From assembly GCA_005406025.1 (NCBI GenBank), contig BGZK01000860.1, positions 124,001-188,000 on the forward strand: DNA of 64,000 nt. The letters are read 5' to 3'. A program made the translations under genes and the position numbers. A model generated the notes under the pieces. The model saw only the letters and a list, made by a program, of their open reading frames with translations. It was not told where the DNA came from and searched no databases. Numbering within the stretch: position 1 is the first letter of the stretch; each line of letters starts with the position of its first letter. This stretch comes from Eumeta japonica. Its lineage: Eukaryota > Arthropoda > Insecta > Lepidoptera > Psychidae. Positions 11,955-22,495 of the stretch are shown here, piece after piece.

Positions 11955-12110
11955 AATGCATAGACTCAATACAGACATTAATTTTTAATCAAATAAATAA
12001 AGGTAATTGTCTTGTACGGGAATCGAACCTACCCCCCAGCGCAGTAAATAGGATGTCATTACTAACTGCATCAAGTAGGTAGTCAGAAGCTGTCGGGTTC
12101 GAATTCTGAC
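11955..12110 (-). mobile_element. tRNA-derived SINE 3' part, reverse orientation
   Basis: On the minus strand it reads '...ggtaggttcgattcccgtac' then 'aagacaattacctttatt', then an AT-rich spacer and a tail. The GGTTCGATTCCC core is a tRNA B box. Two further copies of the same 3' part lie at 62885-63060. A second GGTTCGAA core on the plus strand (12094-12105) may belong to another, nested SINE running to about 12250. Confidence 0.6.
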
Positions 12111-12255
12111 TACGATCGATTTGATTAATGAGGTTTTAAATTAAACCAATTGAGTTGCTGCGTACCTCAAATAATATATTAAGTCTTTGTTCCCGAATGT
12201 AGTCACCGCAGGCTACGGTCGTTAGGCCCTCTACCTAGACGTGGCCGGTGTAGAG
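12094..12255 (+). mobile_element. SINE body remnant
   Basis: It starts with the B-box-like 'gggttcgaattctgactacg', continues through AT-rich sequence, and ends in the GC-richer 'ggccggtgtagagcc'. It is diverged, and only the B box gives it away. Confidence 0.35.
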
Positions 12256-12635
12256 CCTAAATCTAACAAAAAACATTTGATTTCGTAAGTACGTGCGTGT
12301 ACTTATATTTAATTTCGATTCGGATAACAATTCCAAAATATTTTTTGACATTAATAGGGCCTATTAATAGGGAATCTTTGAACAACGACTGTGAATTACG
12401 AATTCATATTTTCCAATGACTCCCAACATTCAGTTGTCTAATGTCTCATTTATGTTAGAAAAATTGAACGTTGCCAATATTGTAGTTCTTTAATATAAAT
12501 ACATCTTTATGTATCGACGTTTCGAAGTAGCACTACGGTTTCAACTAATTTTACATTAGCATAGAGGATGCAACGCCACAGAAGGATATTTTCTCACATC
12601 TGTCAATGAAATAATTATTTTAATTAAAACACCGT
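12256..12635. other. AT-rich spacer
   Basis: Nothing recognised. Confidence 0.4.
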
Positions 12636-12810
12636 CCATTCCATGTGAAACGGAATAGCACACGACTGCGTTTGCCTAACTCGCGAATTGATTCGGCGCA
12701 TCGCTGAGAATTATAATATATCCCGCGGCGGTAGCGTCTCGAGCCAATAGATAAATTATCCAGCATGCGACACAGCCGCGCGCCGCTCCATGAGGCCTTT
12801 ACCCTCTTAT
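12636..12810. promoter_or_regulatory. GC-rich island, candidate cis-regulatory element
   Basis: An isolated GC-rich patch with 'cccgcggcggtagcgtctcg' (12722-12741), a GATA-type AGATAA next to AAATTATC, and 'gccgcgcgccgctcc'. There is no open frame and no repeat match inside the window. A regulatory role is inferred only from composition and motif content. Confidence 0.3.
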
Positions 12811-14245
12811 TTTATCGTTATTGAAATTTACCGTTTCATATATCATTCTCTTACGTCGTGAAATACGTAGACGTAGGGGGCCGCTTATATGCAGATTACG
12901 TGTTCGTAAAGTGAAAACGTTGCACATAATTAATTGGTAACGTGGTTGTTGCTCTTGACATATTTAACTCGTCTTATTTCTTTTGACATTCTATTGTTTG
13001 AGTTGACGATATATCGTGTGAGATGGTTTTTGCCCTTATTTTTGCTGTTAAACCTAAATGTTCAAAAATTGCAATTCTGTGTTGGTCCCGATCCCTGTGC
13101 CGACTCCAATCGCAATTTTTATCCTAGTCTTCATCTTTTTCTTATCATATGATCATCCGATCAACCTTCAGCCAGTCACAATGAATGAAATAGAGAAGTT
13201 CCGATACTTATAAGGAAGTGTAATTTAAATATAGAAATACACATTGGAGTTAATACTTAAGCGACGGTGCGTATATCCTAGATCAATTAATATCAATCTT
13301 ATAGTTATATATAACAAATGTGGCATTCAGAACTAAATTAGTCAACTTTTCGTATTTGTATTTTCTAATGCAGTCTGTCAATTTTTTTTCAATTGTATTT
13401 AATATTTATATCCATACAGTTAGTTCAGACTCAGATTGTAGCATAATCAGCAATACCTTATAATAGGATAGCTTTATTTCATGAGGTAGGTTGACTAGTA
13501 AATACAGTAAGAATTATACATTACAAGAATTATAAAGATCTTTAGGAAAATCATTAAAACTAAATACTATAGTAAAAACCGATGAATTATTTGGACTCCA
13601 TTCTTACTTTTATAAATACTTTGAATAGATAATATACTATTAGTAGTTACAGTGTGTGATTTTAAAAAGAAAAGAAAAACTATTGTATCGGACGTTAAAT
13701 CTTTACAATTTTTTGTGGTTTGTTAATTTATAATTGAAACAAACCCATAGTAATTCCAGTCATCAAAATGTCGATCAGTTGTATTACAATTATTAGTTGA
13801 TTTCATAAAATCTATCCAAAGATCGACTTCAAACATGAGCCAAACGGTCAACTAGTTTAGAAATTACAGCATTTTAAAATTTTGAATATTCGAAAATTAC
13901 ATATCTCATATGAATTACATATGAAAATAAAATGAAATCTTCTTCCATTTTGGCTGCCGAATGGCTTTTTTTTTAATTTGCATTGTATATTTGTAATAAC
14001 ATATTTGCATATTAAAGAAAATGGACAACTTCAGAAATGGTTTCAATGCAATGTCTTTTTATTAAAGTTATTTTTAAGAAAATTCGTTGGGCCCTTTTTT
14101 GTATAGGTTAAATGCTTCTTTTGAATTACATATCCAAAGACGAATGTGTGTTCATTACATTTTAACTAGTGGTAAGTGAAACTCTATTTGGTCCTTGTCG
14201 ATGAGCAAGAGATAATTTTTATAATGATTTCGTGTGCAGCCCTGT
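12811..14245. other. AT-rich spacer
   Basis: No gene or named repeat. 'ggccttt'-type and A/T runs only; the 12934-13152 frame is hydrophobic low-complexity and unconvincing. Confidence 0.4.
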
Positions 14246-14249
14246 TCAA

Positions 14250-14480
14250 TCATTCATATGCAGGGATTGTCGAGAGTTCGGCGGCCGTGCCGGCTCCGAC
14301 TGTGCGGTGTCCAACGGGGATCGTCCCGTAGTTAGTAGCACGACGTTTAAAAGTGTTTTTACGCTCGTCCGCTAATGGACGCCGGGCGGCCGGCCGCGCG
14401 CCGCACGGCCGACTCGCAACCGCCATAAATTGTAGCGCCTTTAGGTATGCGTATACAGCGCATCGCACAGGTTATGGCCC
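14250..14480. promoter_or_regulatory. Strong GC-rich island with homeodomain-like sites
   Basis: This is one of the most GC-rich stretches of the window ('gccgggcggccggccgcgcg', 14381-14400). It carries TAATGG (14373-14378), CCATAAA (14423-14429) and repeated CG-rich half-sites. The minus strand is open here (72 codons), but so is an overlapping frame, and the peptide is arginine/alanine-rich as expected from composition. A conserved enhancer or promoter is more likely than an exon; neither is proven. Confidence 0.35.
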
Positions 14481-15053
14481 ACCTATAAAATGATCGTGGG
14501 GTTTGTTGAAAAACTATTTTAATTCGAAAAGCTTCAAACATTTCTAGTTTACAACTTTACTGCAAAATCCACTCTTCTTCTGATTTAATTTGAACGAGAA
14601 AGGTTTCGAGTCGTCCGACTCTTAGAGTAAGCAGTGAATATTGTTGTTTATATAGGTTGATAAAAGATTTTTTAGTCATTATTTTAGGCCATCACTTGTG
14701 CTATGTCCGGGTAGGTATTTCATAGTGATTACGAAATGGTTTTATATGATAATATTTTTTGTAGTGGAAGAATTTTTTAACCCTGTACCTTCTATAAGCG
14801 AATATAAAGTAAATGCGGACCCTCCTCTCTGCTTCCTGAATTATGTTTATTCAGTGTTTTGAAGGCCCTTCGATTATTCTGCGTCCCATGATAATAATAT
14901 TGGGAACGTAAAAATATTAAATTATATTTTCGTTCTACAATCAATTATACGGTACGTATCGATATCTACAAGTTTTATGCAGTCTTCTGATAAATATAAA
15001 TTAACACGAAAAATTGGTAATTTATATTATTGTTTTAAATGTATCTCTATTCA
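14481..15053. other. AT-rich spacer
   Basis: Nothing recognised. Confidence 0.4.
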
Positions 15054-15524
15054 TTTTGACGTGACAACGTCTTAAATTAGGTTGCGGCTGGGAGTCACTT
15101 ATGAAAAGTGTAACGCTCGGTAACGTAACGATGAGTCACCGAACGAGAGAGGCCCGCCGAATGCCTTGCGTCTCTCCCACTCAACTATGATCGGTCTGCC
15201 GCGCGCGCAGCACTAGAGAATTAGTGCATAGCTTGCAAATGTATTGCAAGTTATTGTATGTATATTTGTATATAAATACGTATGTATGTGTAAAGGTAAA
15301 ATAAAATTTTGTTAATATGAAATTCAGTGCGAGATTCTTTGTATAAATTAATGTTTTAAATATAATTCTTTGTATAAATAAATGTTTTAAATTGTTACTA
15401 TTATTTCATCCTTCTTCCTACTATACGAATGAATATTCACATTAAAATGATTTTACCATTCAAAGTCGTTGTCACGTAAAACTTTCGCCCGTATACCGAC
15501 TTTACAGGCAACCAAATTTTTTTT
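15054..15524 (+). mobile_element. Hairpin-rich ~475 bp repeat, copy 1
   Basis: This is the first of three nearly identical plus-strand copies (others 19906-20385 and 47677-48155). It begins 'ttttgacgtgacaacgtc' and ends 'ggcaaccaaattttttt'. ACGTGACAACG (15059-15069) and CGTTGTCACGT (15467-15477) form a perfect 11-base subterminal inverted repeat. The first ~190 bases hold consecutive hairpins: CACTT/AAGTG (15096-15110), CGGT/ACCG (15118-15141), GAGAGA/TCTCTC (15145-15176), GCACTA/TAGTGC (15210-15227) and CTTGCAA/TTGCAAG (15232-15250). The second half is AT-rich with two copies of 'attctttgtataaat'. No protein is encoded, so it is a non-autonomous element of unknown class; no target-site duplication is obvious. 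Confidence 0.85.
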
Positions 15525-15935
15525 GTTTACCTTCAAAACCTCTGTACCAGTAAAGGTATCGTTTGATCTAATATTAAAATATGATATTGACCCTTATGTC
15601 TTATAATAATAATGGCACGAAACAAATAAGTGTTATGTCCTGGCTCCCTGGATCCCCCTTTCATTCGAAATTCATGTCCCTAATGGAGGTTCGTTGTGAA
15701 TGTCCCAAAATGTCTATGGAACACAATCACCATCTGTCGTGCTGTTTAGATGTCTGTATTCTACGAGGGTAGTTTTAAATACTCGACGATTTCGAAGTCA
15801 AAATTCAAGCATTAATCCTTTTACATAAAATTGTTTTTTGCATGTAATTTTTAACATAATGCTGAATATTTTAAGGACAACATTGAATTAATTTTTTATA
15901 GCATTCTACAGTTTTCATAACATTTTAAATACTAG
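15525..15935. other. Spacer with unrecognised short ORF
   Basis: Nothing recognised. The 63-codon plus frame at 15581-15772 is cysteine- and methionine-rich but matches nothing I know. Confidence 0.35.
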
Positions 15936-16480
15936 CTATCTGCCCGCGGCTTCGCACGAGCGGGCATCGAATGTGTCCTTTAATCTTTTGTGTTAAACGA
16001 TTTTGCTGTCAATCCCAATCTCGTTTACGCTTTCGATCCTGATACTGTTCTTGAGTTCGATTTCGGTGAAGCTCTTGATTCTGATTCCGGTCCCGAATTC
16101 TGTTTCGACTCCGGTTCCGTATTCATTTTCTCCCTATTTTTCAATAAGTCGAGCGCGTCATGATTACAAGTTCAGTATAGTTCTTTATTTATTTTGAACG
16201 TTGTTTTTCGTTCGTACTGATGTGTATAGGACTTTCACGATAACAATTATTATTTGTTTTGTAACTTTTCAAACCAGGTCTTTAAATGAGAATTACCTTA
16301 TTATGCTCCAAGCTGAGCCCTATTTACGCATTGTACGCATTACGAAAACTGCATTGAAATCCTTTCATCAGTAATTTCAAAGATGTGCACAAACAGACAG
16401 GCAGACGGATAAAAACTAAAAATCATTGTTTTTCTCTTATATTACGTTTTTCTTATCGTTTCACCCTTTTTATACATACC
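15936..16480. mobile_element. RTE-type LINE/SINE tail remnant with degenerate CCGATTCC-like repeats
   Basis: It starts 'actagctatctgcccgcggc' then 'ttcgcacgagcggg', a phrase typical of insect RTE-like 3' regions. It continues through pyrimidine-rich 'gattctgattccggtcccg' repeats (16010-16130) and later has 'acaaacagacaggcagacgg' (16390-16409), also typical of such tails. Related pyrimidine-rich tracts occur at 37555-37620 and 40735-41110. The open frame across it is a by-product of the repeats. Confidence 0.5.
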
Positions 16481-17195
16481 TTCCTGACACACCGGAATCT
16501 ATTGTTTTATTGTATATATATATATATATATATTTAAATGTTTGCCTTCGTTTATTTGATGTCGTTTTTCCATCCATTATATTTTAATCGCCTCATTTTA
16601 CCTTTACAAAGCAAATTAATTGCATGTACGTACTTATCCTGCAAATTAGGTTTATAAAACAAATTAGATACAGAAAATCAAATACAAGTTCGTAAAATAA
16701 TATCGATTGTAGTAGGTCGAAAGGAGTTTTATCCTTTGCATATATTAAATTGTTGTTACGTAATAATAATGTAATTTAACAACAATTCTGCTTTTCGTTT
16801 AATAACATGCAATTTTTTTCTAGTCATCATGGTATCTTGGCTGAAAATTGAGAATTAAACGTTTTAATTAATACAAAAGAAAGATCTATGTGTATATTGT
16901 AATGGGTTGATCGGCCGCCGATCTAAAAACAAGTTATGTTTTCGTTATGCAGAAGCGGGCTTGAATTTCTGGAGTGTTTCGTGCTGCGGCGTTATTGCAT
17001 CATTAATCCCACTTGTCAACATCAATTTAATGTTTACCTTTTGATGTTGTGAAGTTCTTTTAGCCTGTAATTTACCGCGTGCCGGGCCATATTTTATTAC
17101 CTTGTTCGGTTAATATAGAAGTTAGCGAACATTGTGCCATCGATTAATATTATAAAGTTCATGAAATTTTAGGAGCTTTAATAAGTTTAGCATGA
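16481..17195. other. AT-rich spacer with (TA) microsatellite
   Basis: A TA tract lies at about 16514-16532. The remainder shows no recognised feature, apart from a slightly GC-richer patch at 16900-17100. Confidence 0.4.
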
Positions 17196-17360
17196 AATTA
17201 TGTCGAGTGGATGCGGCGTTCCGGCGGGGTCCCGCGGTGGCGTAAATAAATATTATTTTCAACAGCTTAAGACGTTTCGTGGAATTATTATGACATTCGG
17301 AAACTTCCCAAAAGACGGCGGGAACGATTTTAATTCGTTATTATCGCAAGTCCTGAAATC
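17196..17360. promoter_or_regulatory. GC-rich island, candidate cis-regulatory element
   Basis: 'gatgcggcgttccggcgggg' (17210-17229) and 'cccgcggtggcg' abut AT-rich 'taaataaatatt' and a later 'ttttaattcgttattatcg'. This is a mix of GC-rich and homeodomain-like AT sites typical of the islands in this window. There is no open frame. Confidence 0.28.
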
Positions 17361-17611
17361 TTGTTAGCGACGACAGTGTAGCTATTTTCTAGAAAAGCAA
17401 AGAAAATCCTGGGATGTCATCGAGTCGGCAATGTTCTACAGATTTTTGAAAAAGTTGAAAAATTATTTCAATTATAAATCACTTACAATGACATCATATA
17501 TTACTCATTGCTTTAACTAAAAAAGGGTCGAGTTTAATATAAAACTCATAAATATTTATTTTAAAACTTTCATAGAAAGAGGAAGAACAGTTTTGATATA
17601 TAATACGTTAT

Positions 17612-18049
17612 ATGGGAAACTATAAGAAAAAAGGGATTTTCGCTTTCGAGGAAAAGTTGCCACACCGAGCGAGACGCCTAGTTAAAGGTATCGCATCAGG
17701 AAGTACATCGGCCGAAAGAGCTCTTGAGAAAATCCTATTTCTTTGTTTTGCGAACTCGCCACGAAAAGACGATAGAGAGGAGGTATTGTCGCCTTGGGCG
17801 TGTGCGGATAAAATCAATTTTGGGTGCTGTGGATCCCTTGAAGCACTCACGACCTACTTGTTTTCTTTTGTTTCCACGTTATTTGTTTTGCGAAGCGGAG
17901 TAATAGACAATGTACTTGGGTCCGCAGATAATGGCGTTCGCCGACTAAAAAAAGACAGGACGACGAAAGCTATGCGGTGCACCTGGCGCTCCAGCCGTCC
18001 GCGTTGGCACTCCCCCTCTAGTCTCAAAACATTACCAGTGACTAGCTGA
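17612..18049 (+). CDS. 145-codon ORF, unrecognised, doubtful
   Basis: This is the longest open frame of the window, starting at an ATG at 17612 and ending at a stop at 18047-18049. The predicted protein begins MGNYKKKGIFAFEEKLPHRA, has an alanine/serine/arginine-rich first half, a short hydrophobic stretch (YLFSFVSTLFVL) and an arginine-rich tail. I recognise no domain. Two long frames on the opposite strand (17850 to 17620, 18099 to 17854) cover the same sequence, and the block is GC-richer than its flanks, so openness could be compositional. It could be an exon of an unknown gene, a conserved non-coding block or chance. Confidence 0.2.
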   Translation: MGNYKKKGIFAFEEKLPHRARRLVKGIASGSTSAERALEKILFLCFANSPRKDDREEVLSPWACADKINFGCCGSLEALTTYLFSFVSTLFVLRSGVIDNVLGSADNGVRRLKKDRTTKAMRCTWRSSRPRWHSPSSLKTLPVTS

Positions 18050-18176
18050 TTGAACCCGTTGAACAGGGTTGAACCTTGTCTTTGACATAGTCTATACATA
18101 TCAAATAGAAAAGAAATAATGGATGGACATATCTATTTTGTCATTGCTTTAACTTATATCTTTATGAGATGTGAGA

Positions 18177-18425
18177 GCGGCGGTACTAGCAGTTGTTAAG
18201 AGCATTGTTTTAAAACTTGAAAGTATTGATTTCAAACTCTGATCATGAAACGTAATTTGACCGATGACTTTTTGGCTTAACCACCCTAGCTGTGCCTCAA
18301 GAAAGCACGTTAAACGATCTACTTGGACAATGTCGTCGTATCAGTGATCATTAGCAGCCTATCATCCACACTGGACGAGCATACAGAGCTTAAGATCTAG
18401 TCTCTCAATCAGAAATGAAAAGATT
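18177..18425 (+). mobile_element. Decayed SINE remnant
   Basis: 'ggcggtactagcagttgtta' resembles a SINE head and 'ttcaaactctgatcatg' a decayed B box. 'gaaagcacgttaaacg' corresponds to the 'gagcacgttaag' body motif of the copy at 246-420. The tail is 'catccacactggacgagcat'. This is an old, diverged copy. Confidence 0.45.
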
Positions 18426-18499
18426 ATAGTTTATGTCTCAGTATAATAAGTAAGTCATAGGATATGTATTTTGTTTAGTCGCGCATTTCAAGCTTTGGT

Positions 18500-18665
18500 A
18501 AGATGGTGTGGCGGGCGCTAGCACTTAAGGCGCCACCCGCCTCCGGCCGATGCAGATTGGATGACACCTTATGATTTACGCTCGCGCCCCGGGCGAGGCG
18601 GTCTAAGCTCCCGTATGCTTACTTACGGGATCGACTGGAGTGCCGTGCCCGTTAGCACTCTCTAA
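18500..18665. other. GC-rich block with four consecutive hairpins
   Basis: In ~165 bases there are four predicted stems: GGCGGG with CCCGCC (18511-18541), CTCGC with GCGAG (about 18581-18597), CCCGTA with TACGGG (about 18611-18629) and GAGTGC with GCACTC (about 18638-18661). The block is far more GC-rich than its flanks and has no open frame. It could be the 5' untranslated part of a retroelement or a structured RNA; it is not one of the standard RNA genes I can recognise. Confidence 0.45.
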
Positions 18666-19905
18666 TACACTTACCTTACATCGAGGTAACAAAATGTGCT
18701 GTAGGTGTATGTAAACATATTGCGGTAACAAGCGTATGGTATAATAAGTAGACCTACATAGTTGTCAGAGAAAAGATTCATTGAATTCAATTCTACAAAA
18801 GTTATTTGCAGCCATCCGTTAATATAAACATTTTGGGTTAGGTTATAGGAGATTTATATAAAGAATAAATAAATTTGACTTGTTTTCTGTTTGTATTTTT
18901 TATAGAATGCAATTTTTGTACTGTTATAGTATTCACGCTTCTAAAAGCTTAAAAATATAAATTAATTTTTATGTATTTCTAAAATTACATACTTTGATAT
19001 TATCGTAGTATAAAAATAAAAGTTTATTTTGTGGACACAATACTATGAAAGTAATTGAAGCGGTTATTGCTACTCTTCTATTTTTATAAATCTCGACGAG
19101 ACTCACAGACTTTATTTATCTTCCATGTATGTATATATAAGTAGTAACGAACGGCTTGCCGTGTTTCTTTTGAGAACAATGACACAAGTACACCGCTTAT
19201 AGTAATATTTCGCACAGAAATGTGACTCGTGCATGCGTACGCATTTCACTATAATACGTATAGCTACAAAACATAGTCTTAGAATTAGCTATAACCTTTT
19301 TTGTCTAACAAAACTATCATGATGTATTCCAGTAAATTATTATTTTATATGTTCTAAACTTTTAAATATAACAATGGTTAATATATGTCTGCTTTTAAAA
19401 GAGTATCTCTAAAGAAATAAAATATATTCATGGAAACAGTTATCAGTACTATAATAATAAAAATATTTATTTGGCCAGTTAAGATATTAAATATTATTAT
19501 TGCTACTTATATCAGAAAATTTGTATATATGATTACGACATTGTTAAATTATATGTTTGTTATTTATTTAAAAAGGTGCCGAACTCTGTATAGCTTGTCA
19601 GTGGTTATTTTTTTAAATAAAAAAAACATTAAAATTCGTACAATTACACAAAATATTTTATAATTTTAATGTCTTCAATTGATAAGAAATTCACGAATCT
19701 AGCTAAAAAATACGTAGATTATACTTAAAATTTTTGGAATTGACCACTTAGTATAAAATAAAAAAAAAAAAAACATATCCAATTTTAAAAACAACTTTTT
19801 GCCAACTTTATTATGTATATTTATTCATTGCCTATTAGTGGTAAAAAGAAAATTGTTTGCCTAACTTTAACATTAATTTAACGTGAGGAAATTTTCGTAC
19901 AGTTA
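18666..19905. other. AT-rich spacer
   Basis: Nothing recognised. The 77-codon frame at 19430-19663 is isoleucine/lysine-rich low complexity. Confidence 0.4.
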
Positions 19906-20385
19906 TTTTGACGTGACAACGTCTTAAATTAGGTTGCGGCTGGGAGTCACTTTGAAAAAGTGTAACGCTCGGTAACGTAACGATGAGTCACCGAACGAGA
20001 GAGAGAGGCCCGCCGAATGCCTTGCGTCTCTCTCCCACTCAACTATGATCGGTCTGCCGCGCGCGCAGCACTAGAGAATTAGTGCATAGCTTGCAAATGT
20101 ATTGCAAGTTATTGTATGTATATTTGTATATAAATACGTATGTATGTGTAAAGGTAAAAATAAAATTTTGTTAATATGAAATTCAGTGCGAGATTCTTTG
20201 TATAAATTAATGTTTTAAATATAATTCTTTGTATAAATAAATGTTTTAAATTGTTACTATTATTTCATCCTTCTTCCTACTATACGAATGAATATTCACA
20301 TTAAAATGATTTTACCATTCAAAGTCGTTGTCACGTAAAACTTTCGCCCGTATACCGACTTTACAGGCTACCAAATTTTTTTTTT
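19906..20385 (+). mobile_element. Hairpin-rich ~475 bp repeat, copy 2
   Basis: Near-identical to copy 1, with informative differences. The loop of the first hairpin changes (CACTT-tgaaa-AAGTG) while its stem is kept. The GA run and the TC run that pair with each other are both longer ((GA)5 and (TC)4, against (GA)3 and (TC)3). The end is 'ggctaccaaattttttttt'. All three copies lie in the same orientation. The high identity suggests recent activity. Confidence 0.85.
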
Positions 20386-21115
20386 CATGATGATGTTCCA
20401 TTCCTTGCCACTGTTTATAACTTGGTTTAACGTCTTCACACGTGGTCGCACTAATTTGACTGACGATCTTCGTGAGTGACGTCCTTCTACGGCGACCGTT
20501 TCGACCGTGGTTTAGCAATACTTTCTTATATTTTTTACGTTCATGGTGATCTTGTTATTTCCTGTAAGGTAAGTTAATAGACGGTGGCGTTTAGATTTTA
20601 TCGACATTCCAAAAACATTTTCTCAACAATCAAGTTATTGTTTACAAAAAATTTTTTACTTAACATTATTGTGATTTAATTAAAACATCGTCATCGTCAG
20701 TACCAGACCTTCAGCCAGTCTTGCAACTAAAAGGGATTACATTTTGATACACCGACGTTGTTGTGGCAAAAAAGTATAAAAATCAGTTGAGAAACTTGAC
20801 GTCAAATGCAGGAGTATAGAAAATATACTAGATTAAATGACATTTCTTGTGACATCTTCACGATACGACATAATTTTTATAAGAAGTAACATTCATTTAA
20901 TTGTAGGCATGATAGATTTCTTATAAAAATTTTGATACAATCGTTCCATTTTTTTGCCACACTTAGTTAAACAACGGTTAAATTTGGTTACTTTATCGAA
21001 AAACGATAAATGAAGCAAACTTTGAAACAATGCGTAGTAATGGCGGTTTCAAGGTCCGATATATGTTATCAGCAACAAAACTAAAAGATAATTAAGCTTA
21101 GTTTTAATTACGTGA
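20386..21115. other. Spacer
   Basis: No confident feature. A minus-strand 68-codon frame (20518 to 20312) overlaps the end of the repeat above and is arginine-rich (GRNGRRRRTSLTKI); no family is recognised. The rest is AT-rich. Confidence 0.35.
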
Positions 21116-21355
21116 TTCACGTAGTTAATTGTGAGCGAAAACATAGTGGGGGAGTGCGCCGGTGTAATCGTCACTGAAAGCGCAATTAGCGGTAAGGTTT
21201 CGACCAAAGGGAAGGAACTTTTCATTAATTAGTGCGATGCCCGCGCCGCTATGAAGTGTCGTTAGACACGCGACCGAATTACTGAACCTCGGCCATTCAC
21301 GTCCGCTCCAAGTACACGTGCATGAGCCTACTTGACGCATGACATATATGAACGA
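21116..21355. promoter_or_regulatory. GC-rich island with TTAATTAG core
   Basis: A block of balanced composition between AT-rich flanks, containing 'gtgcgccggtgtaatcg', 'gcgcaattagcgg' and 'cattaattagtgcgatgccc' (21223-21242). The latter two are homeodomain-like cores. The opposite-strand 71-codon ORF has no recognised domain. Candidate enhancer by composition and motif content only. Confidence 0.3.
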
Positions 21356-21481
21356 CTGACGCTACATCCGATTAAATATATTGTGAATTAATTACTACAG
21401 ATAGCAATAATGCTCATAAAGTAAGGCGTCTAATTACAACTTTAAGGTGATGGAATTTGATCTTGTGGCATTTTCTTTTTT

Positions 21482-22394
21482 GAAGTGAAACTTCTTTATC
21501 GGCGTATGAGAGAAATTTTATAGCAATGTAACTTTTTTCTGGGTAACATTTTTCCGTTACGCGCCATATTTATTCAATGTTATTAATGTCATCGTGGCAT
21601 AAACATAATTGTTACTAAGGCCACCTGTCACATATACTTTCTGTCAACACCCTAGATCTATTTACAGTTTGTATATATTACATTTTCCTATTATCTAAGT
21701 TGAAACCTTTTCCACCGACATATATGAACTATATCTCACATGCTTTCATTGAGTGACTCGATTTTATATGTAGCGTTCGATAATTTTCCTAAAATTCTAT
21801 ATGGCCCTTTATAACATCGCATTAATTGAAAAGTTTTACCTATCACCCTTCTAGGTACATATACCATTACCAAGTCTCCTACATGAAACTCTGAACATTT
21901 CTATTTCTGAAACTCAGTAGTGACGTGAAAAATAATATTTCAATTAAGTGATTAGCGAAAAAAATTTTATAAAGTTATTGGCAAAAAGAATAAAAGATAT
22001 TTATTCTAATTCCAGTGGATTTCTAACAGAAGTAAGTAATTAAACCTTTTTTTCTAATACATTTAACACGTGGGTGTGATTACGGTATTTATTTTTTAAG
22101 GTTATTTCAGGTTAACCTTAGTTTTGATTGTAAATATCAGTGAGTTAAGCCATTAATTACAAAAATATATAATAACGATAACAATAATAGTAATAATTCT
22201 ATTATAATTAATGAAATGCTATAATCTTAGTAGCAGAAAGGTGAAATAATTGTATTATTTTTGTATCCATGTCTTTGATAATAAAAGCCTTTTGCATAAA
22301 CTTTATCTAATTTAGCTTTATTCAACCAATTTCTGCGAAGTTCTAAATAGTAAATCATTTTTCGAAAAATGATGTCATAAAGAAGTTTCACTTC
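21482..22394 (-). mobile_element. Element with perfect 18-base inverted ends, holding an LTR-retrotransposon fragment
   Basis: The left end GAAGTGAAACTTCTTTAT (21482-21499) and right end ATAAAGAAGTTTCACTTC (22377-22394) are perfect reverse complements. Each end itself folds (GAAGT-gaa-ACTTC). Between them, on the minus strand, is a piece of retrotransposon integrase (21925-21694) and ~470 bases of AT-rich sequence. Related hairpin ends occur at 24872, 25321, 35226, 58790 and 59034. It could be a fold-back element that captured retroelement sequence, or part of a larger LTR element. Confidence 0.6.
21694..21925 (-). pseudogene. LTR retrotransposon integrase C-terminal fragment
   Basis: The minus-strand frame reads VGDLVMVYVPRRVIGKTFQL, then YKGPYRILGKLSNATYKIE, then a stop, then DIVHICRWKRFQ. 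This is the order of the integrase C-terminal (SH3-like) region of gypsy-type polyproteins: GD-V, K-GPY-I, Y-I-, VH-KRF. An in-frame stop (near 21727) and missing upstream domains make it a dead fragment. Confidence 0.75.
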
Positions 22395-22495
22395 TTACGT
22401 GTGTACACTAATACACACACACTTTTTTTTCATTAAATTTTATCTTAATTATTGTGCTGCAATGATTTTATGATAATAATGTTGAACGAACGGGA

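Noticed and set aside
20312..20518. Arginine-rich minus ORF as a transposase helix-turn-helix piece
   Set aside because: No recognisable motif order, and part of the frame lies in the end of repeat copy 2.
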